DNA from: an uncultured Roseburia sp.
GTDB lineage: Bacteria > Bacillota > Clostridia > Lachnospirales > Lachnospiraceae
Length of the DNA: 19,064 bases
Assembly (NCBI GenBank): GCA_910584215.1
Contig: CAJTYI010000060.1
Span: 1 to 19,064 of the forward strand
Direction of reading: 5' to 3'
Position 1 is the first letter of the stretch, and every line of letters starts with the position of its first letter. The notes beneath the pieces are model-generated. The model ran no database searches. It saw only the letters and a program-made list of their open reading frames with translations, and was not told the DNA's origin. This document shows, piece after piece, positions 1-7,097 of the stretch. Both the position numbers and the translations under genes were made by a program.

Positions 1-186
1 CCGATGCCCCAAAGAAGCACGCTTAGAACCTCTGGCATTTGCTCCATTCAGAAAAAAGCAGAGACTGTGGCGCCAACCCACGATGAATTGCCGCGTTTAC
101 CTTGTGAAGAAGTTAAAGTTTTAAAAATTTACGCTAGAAAAGATATGCAACACATAGGAATACTTAATCAGTCAAATAATGTCTAA
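1..186 (+). CDS. Possible 3' end of a gene running in from the left edge (unrecognised)
   Basis: This frame is open from the first base to a TAA at 184-186, so it is either the tail of a longer gene or a chance open frame. An internal ATG at 4-6 has no upstream sequence in which to judge a ribosome site. The last 30 residues (EEVKVLKIYARKDMQHIGIL) look protein-like, with charged and hydrophobic residues alternating. I do not recognise a family. Its first ten bases after the edge (GATGCCCCAA) recur inverted at the right end of the window. Function unknown; whether it is coding at all is uncertain. Confidence 0.25.
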   Translation, partial: PMPQRSTLRTSGICSIQKKAETVAPTHDELPRLPCEEVKVLKIYARKDMQHIGILNQSNNV

Positions 187-271
187 TAACCTCCACTTTT
201 TACATACTGCTGCAATCGCAGATGAAAACATATATGGCTCATTATCCCGGCCATCTCGCAATCAAAAAACT

Positions 272-1276
272 TTACAAATGAAAAAACCTTACCTCATACG
301 ATACGGTTTTCCCTGCTCCCGTGATCTTTACCTTATAAACATCGCCTGATTGATAGGAAATATTGTCGGGCCTAAAGATAATGCACCCCTTCTGCCCATA
401 CCCGGAATTATTTACATTAAAATACCCGTTCGCTTTCTTTTTGCTAAAAACCCACTTCTTATTATCTCGCTTGCGCGTCAGCGTCACTTTTACTTTTGAG
501 TAATCCACATCGCGCCCCATGCTGATGCTCCACGCCTCGCGGTCAGTAAAATACTCCAGCGGCATGTTCTGTGCCGGCCAGGCAACACCGTAATATTTCG
601 AGGCCGGATTGGAGGACGTGATATCGGCATACTTCCGGTTGAATCCGTCAAACGCATACATAGCGGAGTAACCGTTTACATAGCCAAATCCCGTCTTTTT
701 CATATAAGGGTCTAAAACCCAGCGCCTGTGCCCCAGACGGTCTATGTTGCTTTGATCACTGTCGTCCATCCACAGTCCTACGCTGTAAGCGAGATTTGTC
801 TGCCAGGAAGTATAAGCCAGATTGGCAGAGCCCGCGCCTTCTGCCCCCAGTTTATACAGTGCATTTTTCATACCCGCAGGCTTCGCAGGGCCGTGCGATA
901 ACTGATTATTCGCCGCGTTCAGCAGCGCCGCCGCCTGACACTTCTTAGAATACCCGCTGTCCAACTTGACGTCCGCCGGAATCCCCGCTATATAGCGCAT
1001 GGTGTTTAACGCGTTTAAGCCCTCTTTCAGTGATGACTTTTGCAGGCTTCCCGGGCTGTATGACCCCGGAGCGAGCGACGGATTTTTTGCATATCGGACG
1101 GTTCCCGCGGCGCTAAATTTGTGCTTCTTGACATAATTTCTGATTTCTTTTTGCGTATGGTACTGTACATAGATACCTTTCGACGCCGGTTTCGCCTGGC
1201 CAGACACCGTCGTCATCATCCCGCACACAAAGACCGCCAATAAAAGCGCCAGTTTTATTCTGTTTCGTATTTTCAT
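272..1276 (-). CDS. Secreted CAP/SCP-domain protein
   Basis: A 334-residue exported protein. Residues 1-27 form a signal peptide: basic start MKIRNRIK, hydrophobic stretch LALLLAVFVCGMM, cut near VSGQA-K. Residues about 85-212 are a CAP (SCP/PR-1-like) domain, shown by LNTMRYIAG, LSHG (127-130), a GAEG at 145-148 and GHRRWVLDP (182-190). Residues about 225-334 form a beta-rich tail (AWSISMGRDVDYSKVKVTL, then CIIFRP, then GDVYKVKITG) like the Ig-like domain often joined to CAP domains in Firmicutes. The ATG at 1276 was chosen because GAGAGAGG lies 12 bases upstream and the signal peptide follows at once; the frame continues upstream to 1372 only by reading through a hairpin repeat. CAP proteins are extracellular; substrate and role in bacteria are mostly unknown, and nothing nearby narrows it. 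Confidence 0.88.
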   Translation of the reverse strand: MKIRNRIKLALLLAVFVCGMMTTVSGQAKPASKGIYVQYHTQKEIRNYVKKHKFSAAGTVRYAKNPSLAPGSYSPGSLQKSSLKEGLNALNTMRYIAGIPADVKLDSGYSKKCQAAALLNAANNQLSHGPAKPAGMKNALYKLGAEGAGSANLAYTSWQTNLAYSVGLWMDDSDQSNIDRLGHRRWVLDPYMKKTGFGYVNGYSAMYAFDGFNRKYADITSSNPASKYYGVAWPAQNMPLEYFTDREAWSISMGRDVDYSKVKVTLTRKRDNKKWVFSKKKANGYFNVNNSGYGQKGCIIFRPDNISYQSGDVYKVKITGAGKTVSYEVRFFHL

Positions 1277-1304
1277 ATTATTACCATACCTCTCTCTCAA
1301 CCTG

Positions 1305-1560
1305 CAAACTTTGGGCCGCAGGCACAAATTTGCGTGTGATAAAATCAGCGATCGAGCTGATTTTTCACACAATCTTCATTCCGCGAACGCTACGTTCGGG
1401 AAACCGCAAGAGAAATTTGCACATGCAGTTTCTCTTGTCGGAGCAGGGCTTATTTGTGACGTTCTCGGCACAAATAGCCGTGTGATAAAATCAGCGATCG
1501 AGCTGATTTTTCACATAATCTTCTTCAGGGCTCCATTTTGTGACATTTTTTGTGATTAAT
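1305..1560. repeat. Hairpin-rich, non-coding repeat element with two 57-bp direct copies
   Basis: Two copies of a 57-bp unit lie at 1321-1377 and 1467-1523, differing at only four positions. The core of each (1333-1369 and 1479-1515, identical over 37 bp) is itself a hairpin: GTGTGATAAAATCAGC pairs with GCTGATTTTTCACA around a six-base loop. Between the copies are three more inverted repeats: CGAACG/CGTTCG near 1382-1398, GAGAAATTTGCA/TGCAGTTTCTC near 1411-1435, and GGCTTATTTGTG/CACAAATAGCC near 1447-1478. The dense fold and the absence of a plausible gene suggest a dispersed REP- or MITE-like element upstream of the CAP gene. No transposase is seen. That it is repeated elsewhere in the genome is inferred. 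Confidence 0.6.
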
Positions 1561-1575
1561 CACTGTTTGAACATA

Positions 1576-1619
1576 CAGAAAGGGAGAATACCAGAGAGCA
1601 AGCCCCGTAATATTCTCCC
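1576..1619 (-). terminator. Likely terminator of the gluconate 5-dehydrogenase-like gene
   Basis: GGGAGAATA (1582-1590) pairs with TATTCTCCC (1611-1619), a perfect 9-bp stem with a 20-base loop. Read on the minus strand it is followed by TTTCTG, a weak T-run. It starts 27 bp beyond the stop of the dehydrogenase gene. Confidence 0.55.
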
Positions 1620-1645
1620 AAATCATTCTTAGATATCGCCGTTTT

Positions 1646-2449
1646 TTATTCCGGCTGTCTGCCGATGTAAGCTAAGATACCGCCATCCACATAGAGGATG
1701 TGTCCGTTGACTGCGTTTGATGCCTCGGATGCGAGGAACACAGCCGGGCCGGTAAGCTCGTCCGCCTGTAACCATCTGTTAGCCGGAGTCTTTGCGCAGA
1801 TAAACTGATCGAACGGATGTCTAGAACCGTCAGGCTGGATCTCTCTGAGCGGAGCCGTCTGCGGGGTCTCAATGTAGCCAGGTCCAATACCGTTACACTG
1901 AATGTTGTACTGGCCGTACTCGGAACAGATATTCTTGGTGAGCATCTTCAAACCACCCTTGGCAGCCGCATAAGCGGATACTGTCTCACGTCCAAGCTCA
2001 GACATCATAGAGCAGATGTTGATAATCTTTCCATGACCTTTCTCGATCATGTGCGGAATTACTGCCTTGGATACGATAAACGGAGCGTTTAAGTCAACGT
2101 CAATGACCTGACGGAACTCTGCCGCAGTCATATCGCACATCGGGATACGTTTGATGATACCCGCGTTGTTTACTAAGATATCAATCACACCGACCTCTTT
2201 CTCGATCTGTGCCACCATCGCATTGACCTGCTCTTCATTCGTTACATCACAGACATAACCATGCGCCTCAATGCCTTTCTCCTTGTACGCAGCCACTCCC
2301 TTGTCAACCAGCTCCTGCTTGATATCGTTGAATACGATCGTCGCTCCGTTCTCTGCAAATGCAGAAGCAATTGCAAAACCGATACCGTAAGATGCACCCG
2401 TTACCAGCGCAACTTTACCGTTCAGTGAAAAATTTGTAAATTCAGACAT
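1646..2449 (-). CDS. Gluconate 5-dehydrogenase-like short-chain dehydrogenase
   Basis: A 267-residue classical SDR, the normal length for the family. The Rossmann cofactor motif TGASYGIG is at 17-24, NNAG at 94-97, and the catalytic set is N121, S147, Y160 and K164 (YAAAK). The segment GPGYIETPQTAPLRE (189-203) and the end VDGGILAYIGRQP are typical of proteins annotated as gluconate 5-dehydrogenase (Ga5DH/IdnO), which interconvert D-gluconate and 5-keto-D-gluconate with NAD(P)H. The closest alternative is KduD, the 2-dehydro-3-deoxygluconate 5-dehydrogenase of hexuronate breakdown; sequence alone does not exclude it. The start is supported by GGAGGC 11 bases upstream and by a strong promoter. 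It is monocistronic, with its own terminator, and divergent from another SDR. Either activity would suit a locus near glucuronic-acid-releasing enzymes, but the genes are 4.6 kb apart, so this is inference. Confidence 0.85.
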   Translation of the reverse strand: MSEFTNFSLNGKVALVTGASYGIGFAIASAFAENGATIVFNDIKQELVDKGVAAYKEKGIEAHGYVCDVTNEEQVNAMVAQIEKEVGVIDILVNNAGIIKRIPMCDMTAAEFRQVIDVDLNAPFIVSKAVIPHMIEKGHGKIINICSMMSELGRETVSAYAAAKGGLKMLTKNICSEYGQYNIQCNGIGPGYIETPQTAPLREIQPDGSRHPFDQFICAKTPANRWLQADELTGPAVFLASEASNAVNGHILYVDGGILAYIGRQPE

Positions 2450-2486
2450 TACTCTTCATAGCCTCCGTTTCTTTTCATTTGATCTA

Positions 2487-2516
2487 ATGATAGCACACAT
2501 TGATATTTTCTGTCAA
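2487..2516 (-). promoter_or_regulatory. Sigma-A-type promoter of the gluconate 5-dehydrogenase-like gene
   Basis: On the minus strand a perfect -35 TTGACA (2511-2516) is separated by 18 bp from TATCAT (2487-2492). The ribosome site GGAGGC and the ATG at 2449 follow, giving a 5' leader of about 30 bases. Confidence 0.7.
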
Positions 2517-2584
2517 CCTAAGCACAAATTATTTTTAGAACATACGTTCCATTTTAAGTCGGCATGAAGCATCTGTTACTCGAA

Positions 2585-2644
2585 CGTGTTAAAATTACTT
2601 TCTGGCAGATGTGCGTCACTGACAGGAATGATTTTTCAAACACG
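2585..2644. repeat. Long imperfect inverted repeat between the divergent dehydrogenases
   Basis: CGTGTTAAAATTACTTTCTGGCAG on the left pairs imperfectly with the complement of the right arm (2619-2644), sharing CGTGTT at the outer end and CTGNCAG at the inner end, with a centre of about ten bases. It lies between the two divergent SDR genes, about 26 bp upstream of the plus-strand -10 element. It could be an operator or a structured element. The rest of the 326-bp gap holds only the two promoters. Confidence 0.4.
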
Positions 2645-2666
2645 ACTAGCCACCCCTCCGCAAATA

Positions 2667-2675
2667 TGCTATACT
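2667..2675 (+). promoter_or_regulatory. Candidate extended -10 promoter for the plus-strand dehydrogenase/DUF4317 pair
   Basis: TGCTATACT is an extended -10 form (TG, one base, TATACT at 2670-2675). No convincing -35 is visible at the expected distance (TAGCCA), which fits an extended -10 promoter or one needing an activator. The gene start is at 2776. Confidence 0.4.
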
Positions 2676-2775
2676 GTGTCTGGGCAAAATCAAATGTTCT
2701 GTAACGATTGCAAACCGCCCATATCAATCGTTACAAGTATGCAGCCACTGGTCTGTGAGAAAGGAAGGATATTCT

Positions 2776-3534
2776 ATGCATCGTTTAAAAGATAAAGTAG
2801 CCGTCATCACGGGAGGTAATTCCGGCGTCGGCGCCGCCACAGCCAAATTATTTGCAAATGAGGGAGCATCGGTAGTCATCACCGCGCGAAGAGAGGCGGC
2901 ACTAGAAGCGATTGCCAAAGAGATTGAGGAGGCGGGCGGCACGGTACTGGCCATTTCCACCGATATCTCCAAACCCGAAGACCCGGAACGACTGATGGAA
3001 ACCGTGATGGAACGCTTTGGCAAGATTGACATTCTAGTAAACAACGCCGGCATTTTAGAGGAGGGCTTAAAACCGATCGACCGCTTCGCGGACGAAGATT
3101 TAGACCGCATCGTAGACACCAATCAAAAAGGCACGATGCGCTGTATGCGCGCGGCCACCAAGAGAATGAAAACAGGGGCCAGCATTGTAAACGTCGCCTC
3201 TGTTGCGGGTTACGCAGGCTGCGGCGGAGCAGTCTATGTCTCGACCAAAGCCGCATTAATCGGTCTCACCAAACATACCGCGCTGCGCTTTCAGGCGGAG
3301 GGTATCCGCTGCAACGCCGTATGTCCCGGAACCATTGTCACACCTATGACATCCGCCTTAAAGCCGGACGCCCTTGACCAGGATATGTTCGGAGCCATGT
3401 CAACCCACTCCAATCTGCGCACACAGCCGTGCACGGCGGAGGACGTGGCTAATATCCTGCTGTTTCTCGCCAGCGATGAATCGCGCGCCATGACAGGCCA
3501 GGCCATCGTTACCGACTTTGGCGCCAGCCTGTAA
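2776..3534 (+). CDS. FabG-like short-chain dehydrogenase/reductase
   Basis: A 252-residue classical SDR oxidoreductase. TGGNSGVG (12-19) is the cofactor loop, NNAG is at 89-92, and the catalytic residues are N116, S142, Y154 and K158 (YVSTK). The basic ARR at 37-39, after the second beta strand, suggests NADP(H) preference. The start at 2776 is set by AAGGAAGGA at 2761-2769; an upstream GTG at 2755 would overlap that site. The physiological substrate cannot be read from the sequence; the best general label is 3-oxoacyl-ACP-reductase-like. It shares little beyond SDR motifs with the divergent dehydrogenase, so it is not a recent duplicate. Only 21 bp separate it from the next gene, so the two are probably co-transcribed. 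Confidence 0.88.
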   Translation: MHRLKDKVAVITGGNSGVGAATAKLFANEGASVVITARREAALEAIAKEIEEAGGTVLAISTDISKPEDPERLMETVMERFGKIDILVNNAGILEEGLKPIDRFADEDLDRIVDTNQKGTMRCMRAATKRMKTGASIVNVASVAGYAGCGGAVYVSTKAALIGLTKHTALRFQAEGIRCNAVCPGTIVTPMTSALKPDALDQDMFGAMSTHSNLRTQPCTAEDVANILLFLASDESRAMTGQAIVTDFGASL

Positions 3535-3555
3535 GATTACAAAACGGGGGAAGAC

Positions 3556-4815
3556 ATGAACAAAAAAGAAGTCGCGGAATTAAAACGCCGCATGAAAAAA
3601 GACGCCTGCACGTTTACGAGATTGTGCGGGTGCTATGTGGATGCCGACCACAATAAAATCGTCAGCTTCGGCAGTACCTTTCTAAATCTGGAGGATGAAG
3701 AATTCTACAAATACCTGGAGATCGCCAAAAAAGTCCTCTCCGGGACTGTGGGCAACAATCTCTTAGAACTTCCGTTTCCCATGGCCGAGGAGGAGGCCGG
3801 GGGCAAGCAGCAGTTTCTTCTGGGCCTAAGAGAGAGCCTTTTAAAAAACGACGAACTGGTAGACACATTTTATGATCTGGTGATTCAAAATTACAGCTAT
3901 GTCGGCAATTATCTGATTCTGATTTTCCACGACGCCTACGACGTGATGACAAAGACGACCGACAATAACAAGCTCGACGAGTCCGAGGAAGTCTATGAGT
4001 ATCTGCTCTGCGCCATCTGCCCGGTGACGCTGACCAAACCGGGACTTGGCTACCGATCTGAGGAAAACCGCATCGGCCCCCGCGTCCGCGACTGGGTCGT
4101 GGGCGCGCCGGACACCGGCTTTGTGTTCCCTGCTTTCACCGACCGCAGCACCGATATCCATTCGCTGCTGTTTTATACCAGGGACGCCAAATCTCCCCAC
4201 ACGGAGTTTATGCAGGATGGCCTCGGCTGCGATGTGAGACTTACCGCAACAGAAAAAAAACTCACGTTCCAGAGCATTGTCAAAGACGTCATCGGCGAGG
4301 ACGATGAAAAAAGCGACGCCATCTTTATGGATATCCAGGAAAATATCAACAACCGCATTCCCGTTGTCCTAGAAGATGAGCCGGAACCGGAGCCCGTTAC
4401 GCTCACCGCCTCCGCCATCTGCGAAGTGTTAAACGAGAGCGGCGTCTCCGAAGAGCAAGCCGCCCTCATCGAGAAAAATTATACATCCGTATTTGAGCGC
4501 GAACTGCCCCAGGCAGACCAGCTCGTAGACCCAAAACTAGTTGAGGCAAACGGCAGGCGCAAGGAAAAGCTTGACCTGATTCATCAGGTGGAATCTTTAA
4601 AGCAGCAGCTCGACGACACCCGCGCTCTCCCACTCGAAGAATCTGAAGACGGTGAAGATGTTCCGGCTGTGAAAACTTACGACGTGATTTTGCGCGTCAA
4701 ACCGGAGAAGGTCGGCCAGATTCACTCCCAGGTCATCAACGGCCAAAAATGCCTGATCATCCCGATGGACGAGGATGAACATGCCGCCGTCAACGGTGTG
4801 AATACGACAATTTAA
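3556..4815 (+). CDS. DUF4317 family protein
   Basis: A 419-residue soluble protein with no signal peptide or membrane segment. It matches the DUF4317 family of Clostridia as I know it: N-terminal MNKKEVAELKRRMKKDACTF, then RLCGCYVDAD (22-31), LLCAICPVTLTKPGLGY (150-166) and GFVFPAFTDRSTDIHS (188-203). The family's function is not established. Residues about 270-350 are acidic and charged (EDEPEPEPVTLTA, then EKNYTSVFERELPQADQL), and a heptad-like stretch follows near 335-355. GGGGGAAG lies just upstream of the ATG, and the gene follows the SDR by 21 bp, so it is likely in the same transcript. A strong terminator lies about 85 bp after the stop. Confidence 0.87.
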   Translation: MNKKEVAELKRRMKKDACTFTRLCGCYVDADHNKIVSFGSTFLNLEDEEFYKYLEIAKKVLSGTVGNNLLELPFPMAEEEAGGKQQFLLGLRESLLKNDELVDTFYDLVIQNYSYVGNYLILIFHDAYDVMTKTTDNNKLDESEEVYEYLLCAICPVTLTKPGLGYRSEENRIGPRVRDWVVGAPDTGFVFPAFTDRSTDIHSLLFYTRDAKSPHTEFMQDGLGCDVRLTATEKKLTFQSIVKDVIGEDDEKSDAIFMDIQENINNRIPVVLEDEPEPEPVTLTASAICEVLNESGVSEEQAALIEKNYTSVFERELPQADQLVDPKLVEANGRRKEKLDLIHQVESLKQQLDDTRALPLEESEDGEDVPAVKTYDVILRVKPEKVGQIHSQVINGQKCLIIPMDEDEHAAVNGVNTTI

Positions 4816-4871
4816 ACAGCAGGACAAGAAACTGTCCGAAAATAAAACACAAGAAATGCTATATTGAAAAA

Positions 4872-4903
4872 AAGCAGCACAAAAGCTAAGCAGCACAAAA
4901 GCT
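4872..4903. repeat. Perfect 16-bp tandem duplication
   Basis: AAGCAGCACAAAAGCT occurs at 4872-4887 and again, directly adjacent, at 4888-4903. The second copy runs into the left arm of the terminator hairpin. It looks like replication slippage or a fold-linked duplication. Confidence 0.7.
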
Positions 4904-4957
4904 CCCGCAGAAAACCAACTCATAAGAGCACTGGACTTAAGCGGGAGCCTCCTTTTT
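4901..4957. terminator. Two-way intrinsic terminator
   Basis: GCTCCCGC (4901-4908) pairs with GCGGGAGC (4941-4948) as a perfect 8-bp GC-rich stem. On the plus strand it is followed by CCTCCTTTTTG, ending the SDR/DUF4317 transcript. On the minus strand it is followed by TTTTG. Its loop contains the last codons of the small minus-strand ORF at 4937-5017. The loop is long (32 bases), so efficiency is uncertain. Confidence 0.7.
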
Positions 4958-5017
4958 GGGATAACATTTTTTAAAATCATCAAGAGCTTGTTTTGTCACT
5001 TCCATATCTGCTGGCAT
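4937..5017 (-). CDS. Possible small protein, 26 residues
   Basis: The frame reads ATG to TAA, giving MPADMEVTKQALDDFKKCYP plus a six-residue tail KKEAPA. It is predicted helical and amphipathic with one Cys. GGGTGAT, a modest ribosome site, lies just upstream. A good promoter lies 56 bp upstream and a terminator overlaps the last codons, so a complete short transcription unit is visible on this strand after the GH42 gene. I do not recognise the protein. It may instead be a small RNA with a chance reading frame. Confidence 0.4.
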   Translation of the reverse strand: MPADMEVTKQALDDFKKCYPKKEAPA

Positions 5018-5072
5018 ATCATCACCCGCTTTCTATGTTGTTCCCTCTCATGTCGATTGTTTCTACAAGATC

Positions 5073-5102
5073 AGTATAACCGATGGCGTGTGACAGTGTA
5101 AA
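5073..5102 (-). promoter_or_regulatory. Candidate promoter of the small minus-strand unit
   Basis: On the minus strand, TTTACA (5097-5102) and TATACT (5073-5078) are spaced by 18 bp. The -35 lies 25 bp past the stop codon of the GH42 gene, so this would give the small ORF independent transcription rather than only read-through from the GH115-GH42 operon. Confidence 0.5.
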
Positions 5103-5126
5103 GTCTGCGTTATAATGTTTCCAGTC

Positions 5127-7097
5127 TTATATTTGTTGTACTAGAAGTTCGACTTCATATCCGCCGAGCGTCCCGTCAAATCGCCCGCCATGCAGCAGGG
5201 ACGTCCCGCTCATTCCCATCTCCACCGCATCCGGCGTATGGTTTAACAACATCATGTATTCCCGGTCCCCCGCGCGGCGCTTAATGATCTCCGTTCCGTT
5301 TGGATGATGCAGATACGACGCCCCGGCCTCATCAGTGATTCTCTTTACCAGTGTAAAAAGCGCTTCCTCCTCGAGGTCGCAGCCGACATACCACACGCGT
5401 CCCCTGCCGTATTGATTGACGGTCACCGCGGGGCTGCCCTGATAATACTGGCTGTCATACCTTACGACAGACTGCGCCGTCTCGGTCTCTAAAATATCGC
5501 GCCACAGCCTGGATGTCCCGAAACCGTCTGTCAGCCCTGTCGCAACCGGAGAAGAATCAAACTCCTGGACCGTCACCCCTGCCAGTTTTCGCAGCCTCCC
5601 CGGGATTGTCTCCGTGACCATATTGTTGTCGTCGTCTTTGATACCACTGCGATAGGTCAGCACAAGTGTCCCGCCATTTTTAACATACGCCGTAAGACGC
5701 GTCTCTAATTGTTCTGACACGATCACACAGGCAGGCAGATACACTACTTTGTACTTGCCATCGATCATGGTCTCCGGCCCGCACGCAGGGTTTGTCCCCA
5801 GATGATGGTTGGCCCTGTAATAGGCATACAGAAGTTCCCTGTAGTCAAATCCCTGCACATGCGCTTTGATCTTATGGCTCCACACATGCTCATAGGACTT
5901 CACAATCAGTACATCGGTCATCGACTCTGCGTCTGCGAAAAGATGTGACAGGCGCCCCAACTCCTCGCCGGTCTGTTTCAGCTCATAATATCTCCTGCGG
6001 GGAATCCCGTCATGGTCGATAACCCCGAGCCAGTACTGCTCCATGCCGAACGGAACCGATTTGAACCTGAAATAGAGCATACCTTCACAGCCGTGCGCCA
6101 CCGCCTGGTATGTCCACAAGCGAAGCTGGCCGGGACGCGGCGTGCCGCCAAACTTATCCCAGCCGCACGGTCCCGCCTGCTGCTCCATCACCCAAAAGTT
6201 TTGATTCTTGACGCCACGCATCAGCTCGTGCGCCATCGCAGTATTTTCATAAGTATTGTGATTCCACTGATTGTCGATATAATTGTCCCACGACACTACG
6301 TCGAGCGATTTCCCCAGCGCATAGTAGTCGAGATCAGAAAAATGTCCCATCATATTGTGCGTCACGGGGGCATCGGAGTATCTGCGAATGATGTCAATCT
6401 GCATCTGCTGATACCGTACCCAGGAGTCCGAGGAGAAACGGTAAAAGTCCATTTCAAGGCTTGGATTGTGCGCCCACAGATCACCGTAAGTCCCTTCACA
6501 GGAAGTGTAGGCCGGGAGAATCACATCATAAAAGCTCTCATACTCCTGGCTCCAGAACACCGTTCCGTATGTTTGATTTAAATGATCAATCGTGCCGTAC
6601 CGCTCCCCAAGCCACTGTGCAAAACGCTTCTTACAGTGCCCGCAGTAACAGCGCGCGCTGTCGTGGCAGCCAAACTCATTGTCAATCTGCCATGCCGCTA
6701 CATGCGGATTCGTACCGTAATGTTCTGCAAGTTTTTCCACGATGATCTTGCTTCTCTCCTGATAGTAACGATTATTAGCACAGCACTCCCGCCTCGAGCC
6801 ATATCCGCGCACCCTGCCGTACTTATCGCGCAAAAACACATCATATTTATTTACCAACCAGCGCGGCGGCGCAGCCGTCGGCGTCCCCAGGATGACCTTT
6901 ATACCCTCGGCAGCGAGCGTCTCGATCGCCGCGTCAAGCCACGAGAAATCAAATCGATCCTCCCTTGGCTCCAATCGTCCCCAGGCAAATTCTGCGATGC
7001 GCACAACATTAAAATTGCCCTCGCGCAAAAGGCGCGCATGTTCTTTCCACGTTGACGGTTCCCAATGCTCGGGATAATAATCTACGCCAAACAACAT
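5127..7097 (-). CDS. GH42 beta-galactosidase, zinc-site type
   Basis: A 656-residue cytoplasmic glycoside hydrolase family 42 enzyme, the usual full length, with no signal peptide. The start MLFGVDYYPEHWEPSTW and RIAEFAWGRLEP (33-44) are family hallmarks. The acid/base is E141 in QIDNEFG and the nucleophile is E305 in WVMEQQ. C106 together with C150, C152 and C155 (CYCGHC) matches the four-cysteine zinc site of the GH42 structural group. Residues about 395-600 are the trimerisation (glutaminase-like) domain, followed by a small beta domain. GH42 enzymes act on short beta-galactosides, often plant galactan or arabinogalactan oligosaccharides, and some act on alpha-L-arabinopyranosides. The first 16 bases overlap the end of the GH115 gene, so the two are translationally coupled. 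This suggests that both enzymes process the same imported oligosaccharide. Confidence 0.95.
   Translation of the reverse strand: MLFGVDYYPEHWEPSTWKEHARLLREGNFNVVRIAEFAWGRLEPREDRFDFSWLDAAIETLAAEGIKVILGTPTAAPPRWLVNKYDVFLRDKYGRVRGYGSRRECCANNRYYQERSKIIVEKLAEHYGTNPHVAAWQIDNEFGCHDSARCYCGHCKKRFAQWLGERYGTIDHLNQTYGTVFWSQEYESFYDVILPAYTSCEGTYGDLWAHNPSLEMDFYRFSSDSWVRYQQMQIDIIRRYSDAPVTHNMMGHFSDLDYYALGKSLDVVSWDNYIDNQWNHNTYENTAMAHELMRGVKNQNFWVMEQQAGPCGWDKFGGTPRPGQLRLWTYQAVAHGCEGMLYFRFKSVPFGMEQYWLGVIDHDGIPRRRYYELKQTGEELGRLSHLFADAESMTDVLIVKSYEHVWSHKIKAHVQGFDYRELLYAYYRANHHLGTNPACGPETMIDGKYKVVYLPACVIVSEQLETRLTAYVKNGGTLVLTYRSGIKDDDNNMVTETIPGRLRKLAGVTVQEFDSSPVATGLTDGFGTSRLWRDILETETAQSVVRYDSQYYQGSPAVTVNQYGRGRVWYVGCDLEEEALFTLVKRITDEAGASYLHHPNGTEIIKRRAGDREYMMLLNHTPDAVEMGMSGTSLLHGGRFDGTLGGYEVELLVQQI

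Noticed and set aside
1277..1372. N-terminal extension of the CAP protein up to 1372
   Set aside because: The extra 32 residues are encoded by the hairpin repeat and precede a normal signal peptide that has its own ribosome site.
4597..4983. A 128-codon minus-strand frame opposite the end of the DUF4317 gene
   Set aside because: It covers well-supported coding sequence on the other strand, crosses the terminator and has no ribosome site.
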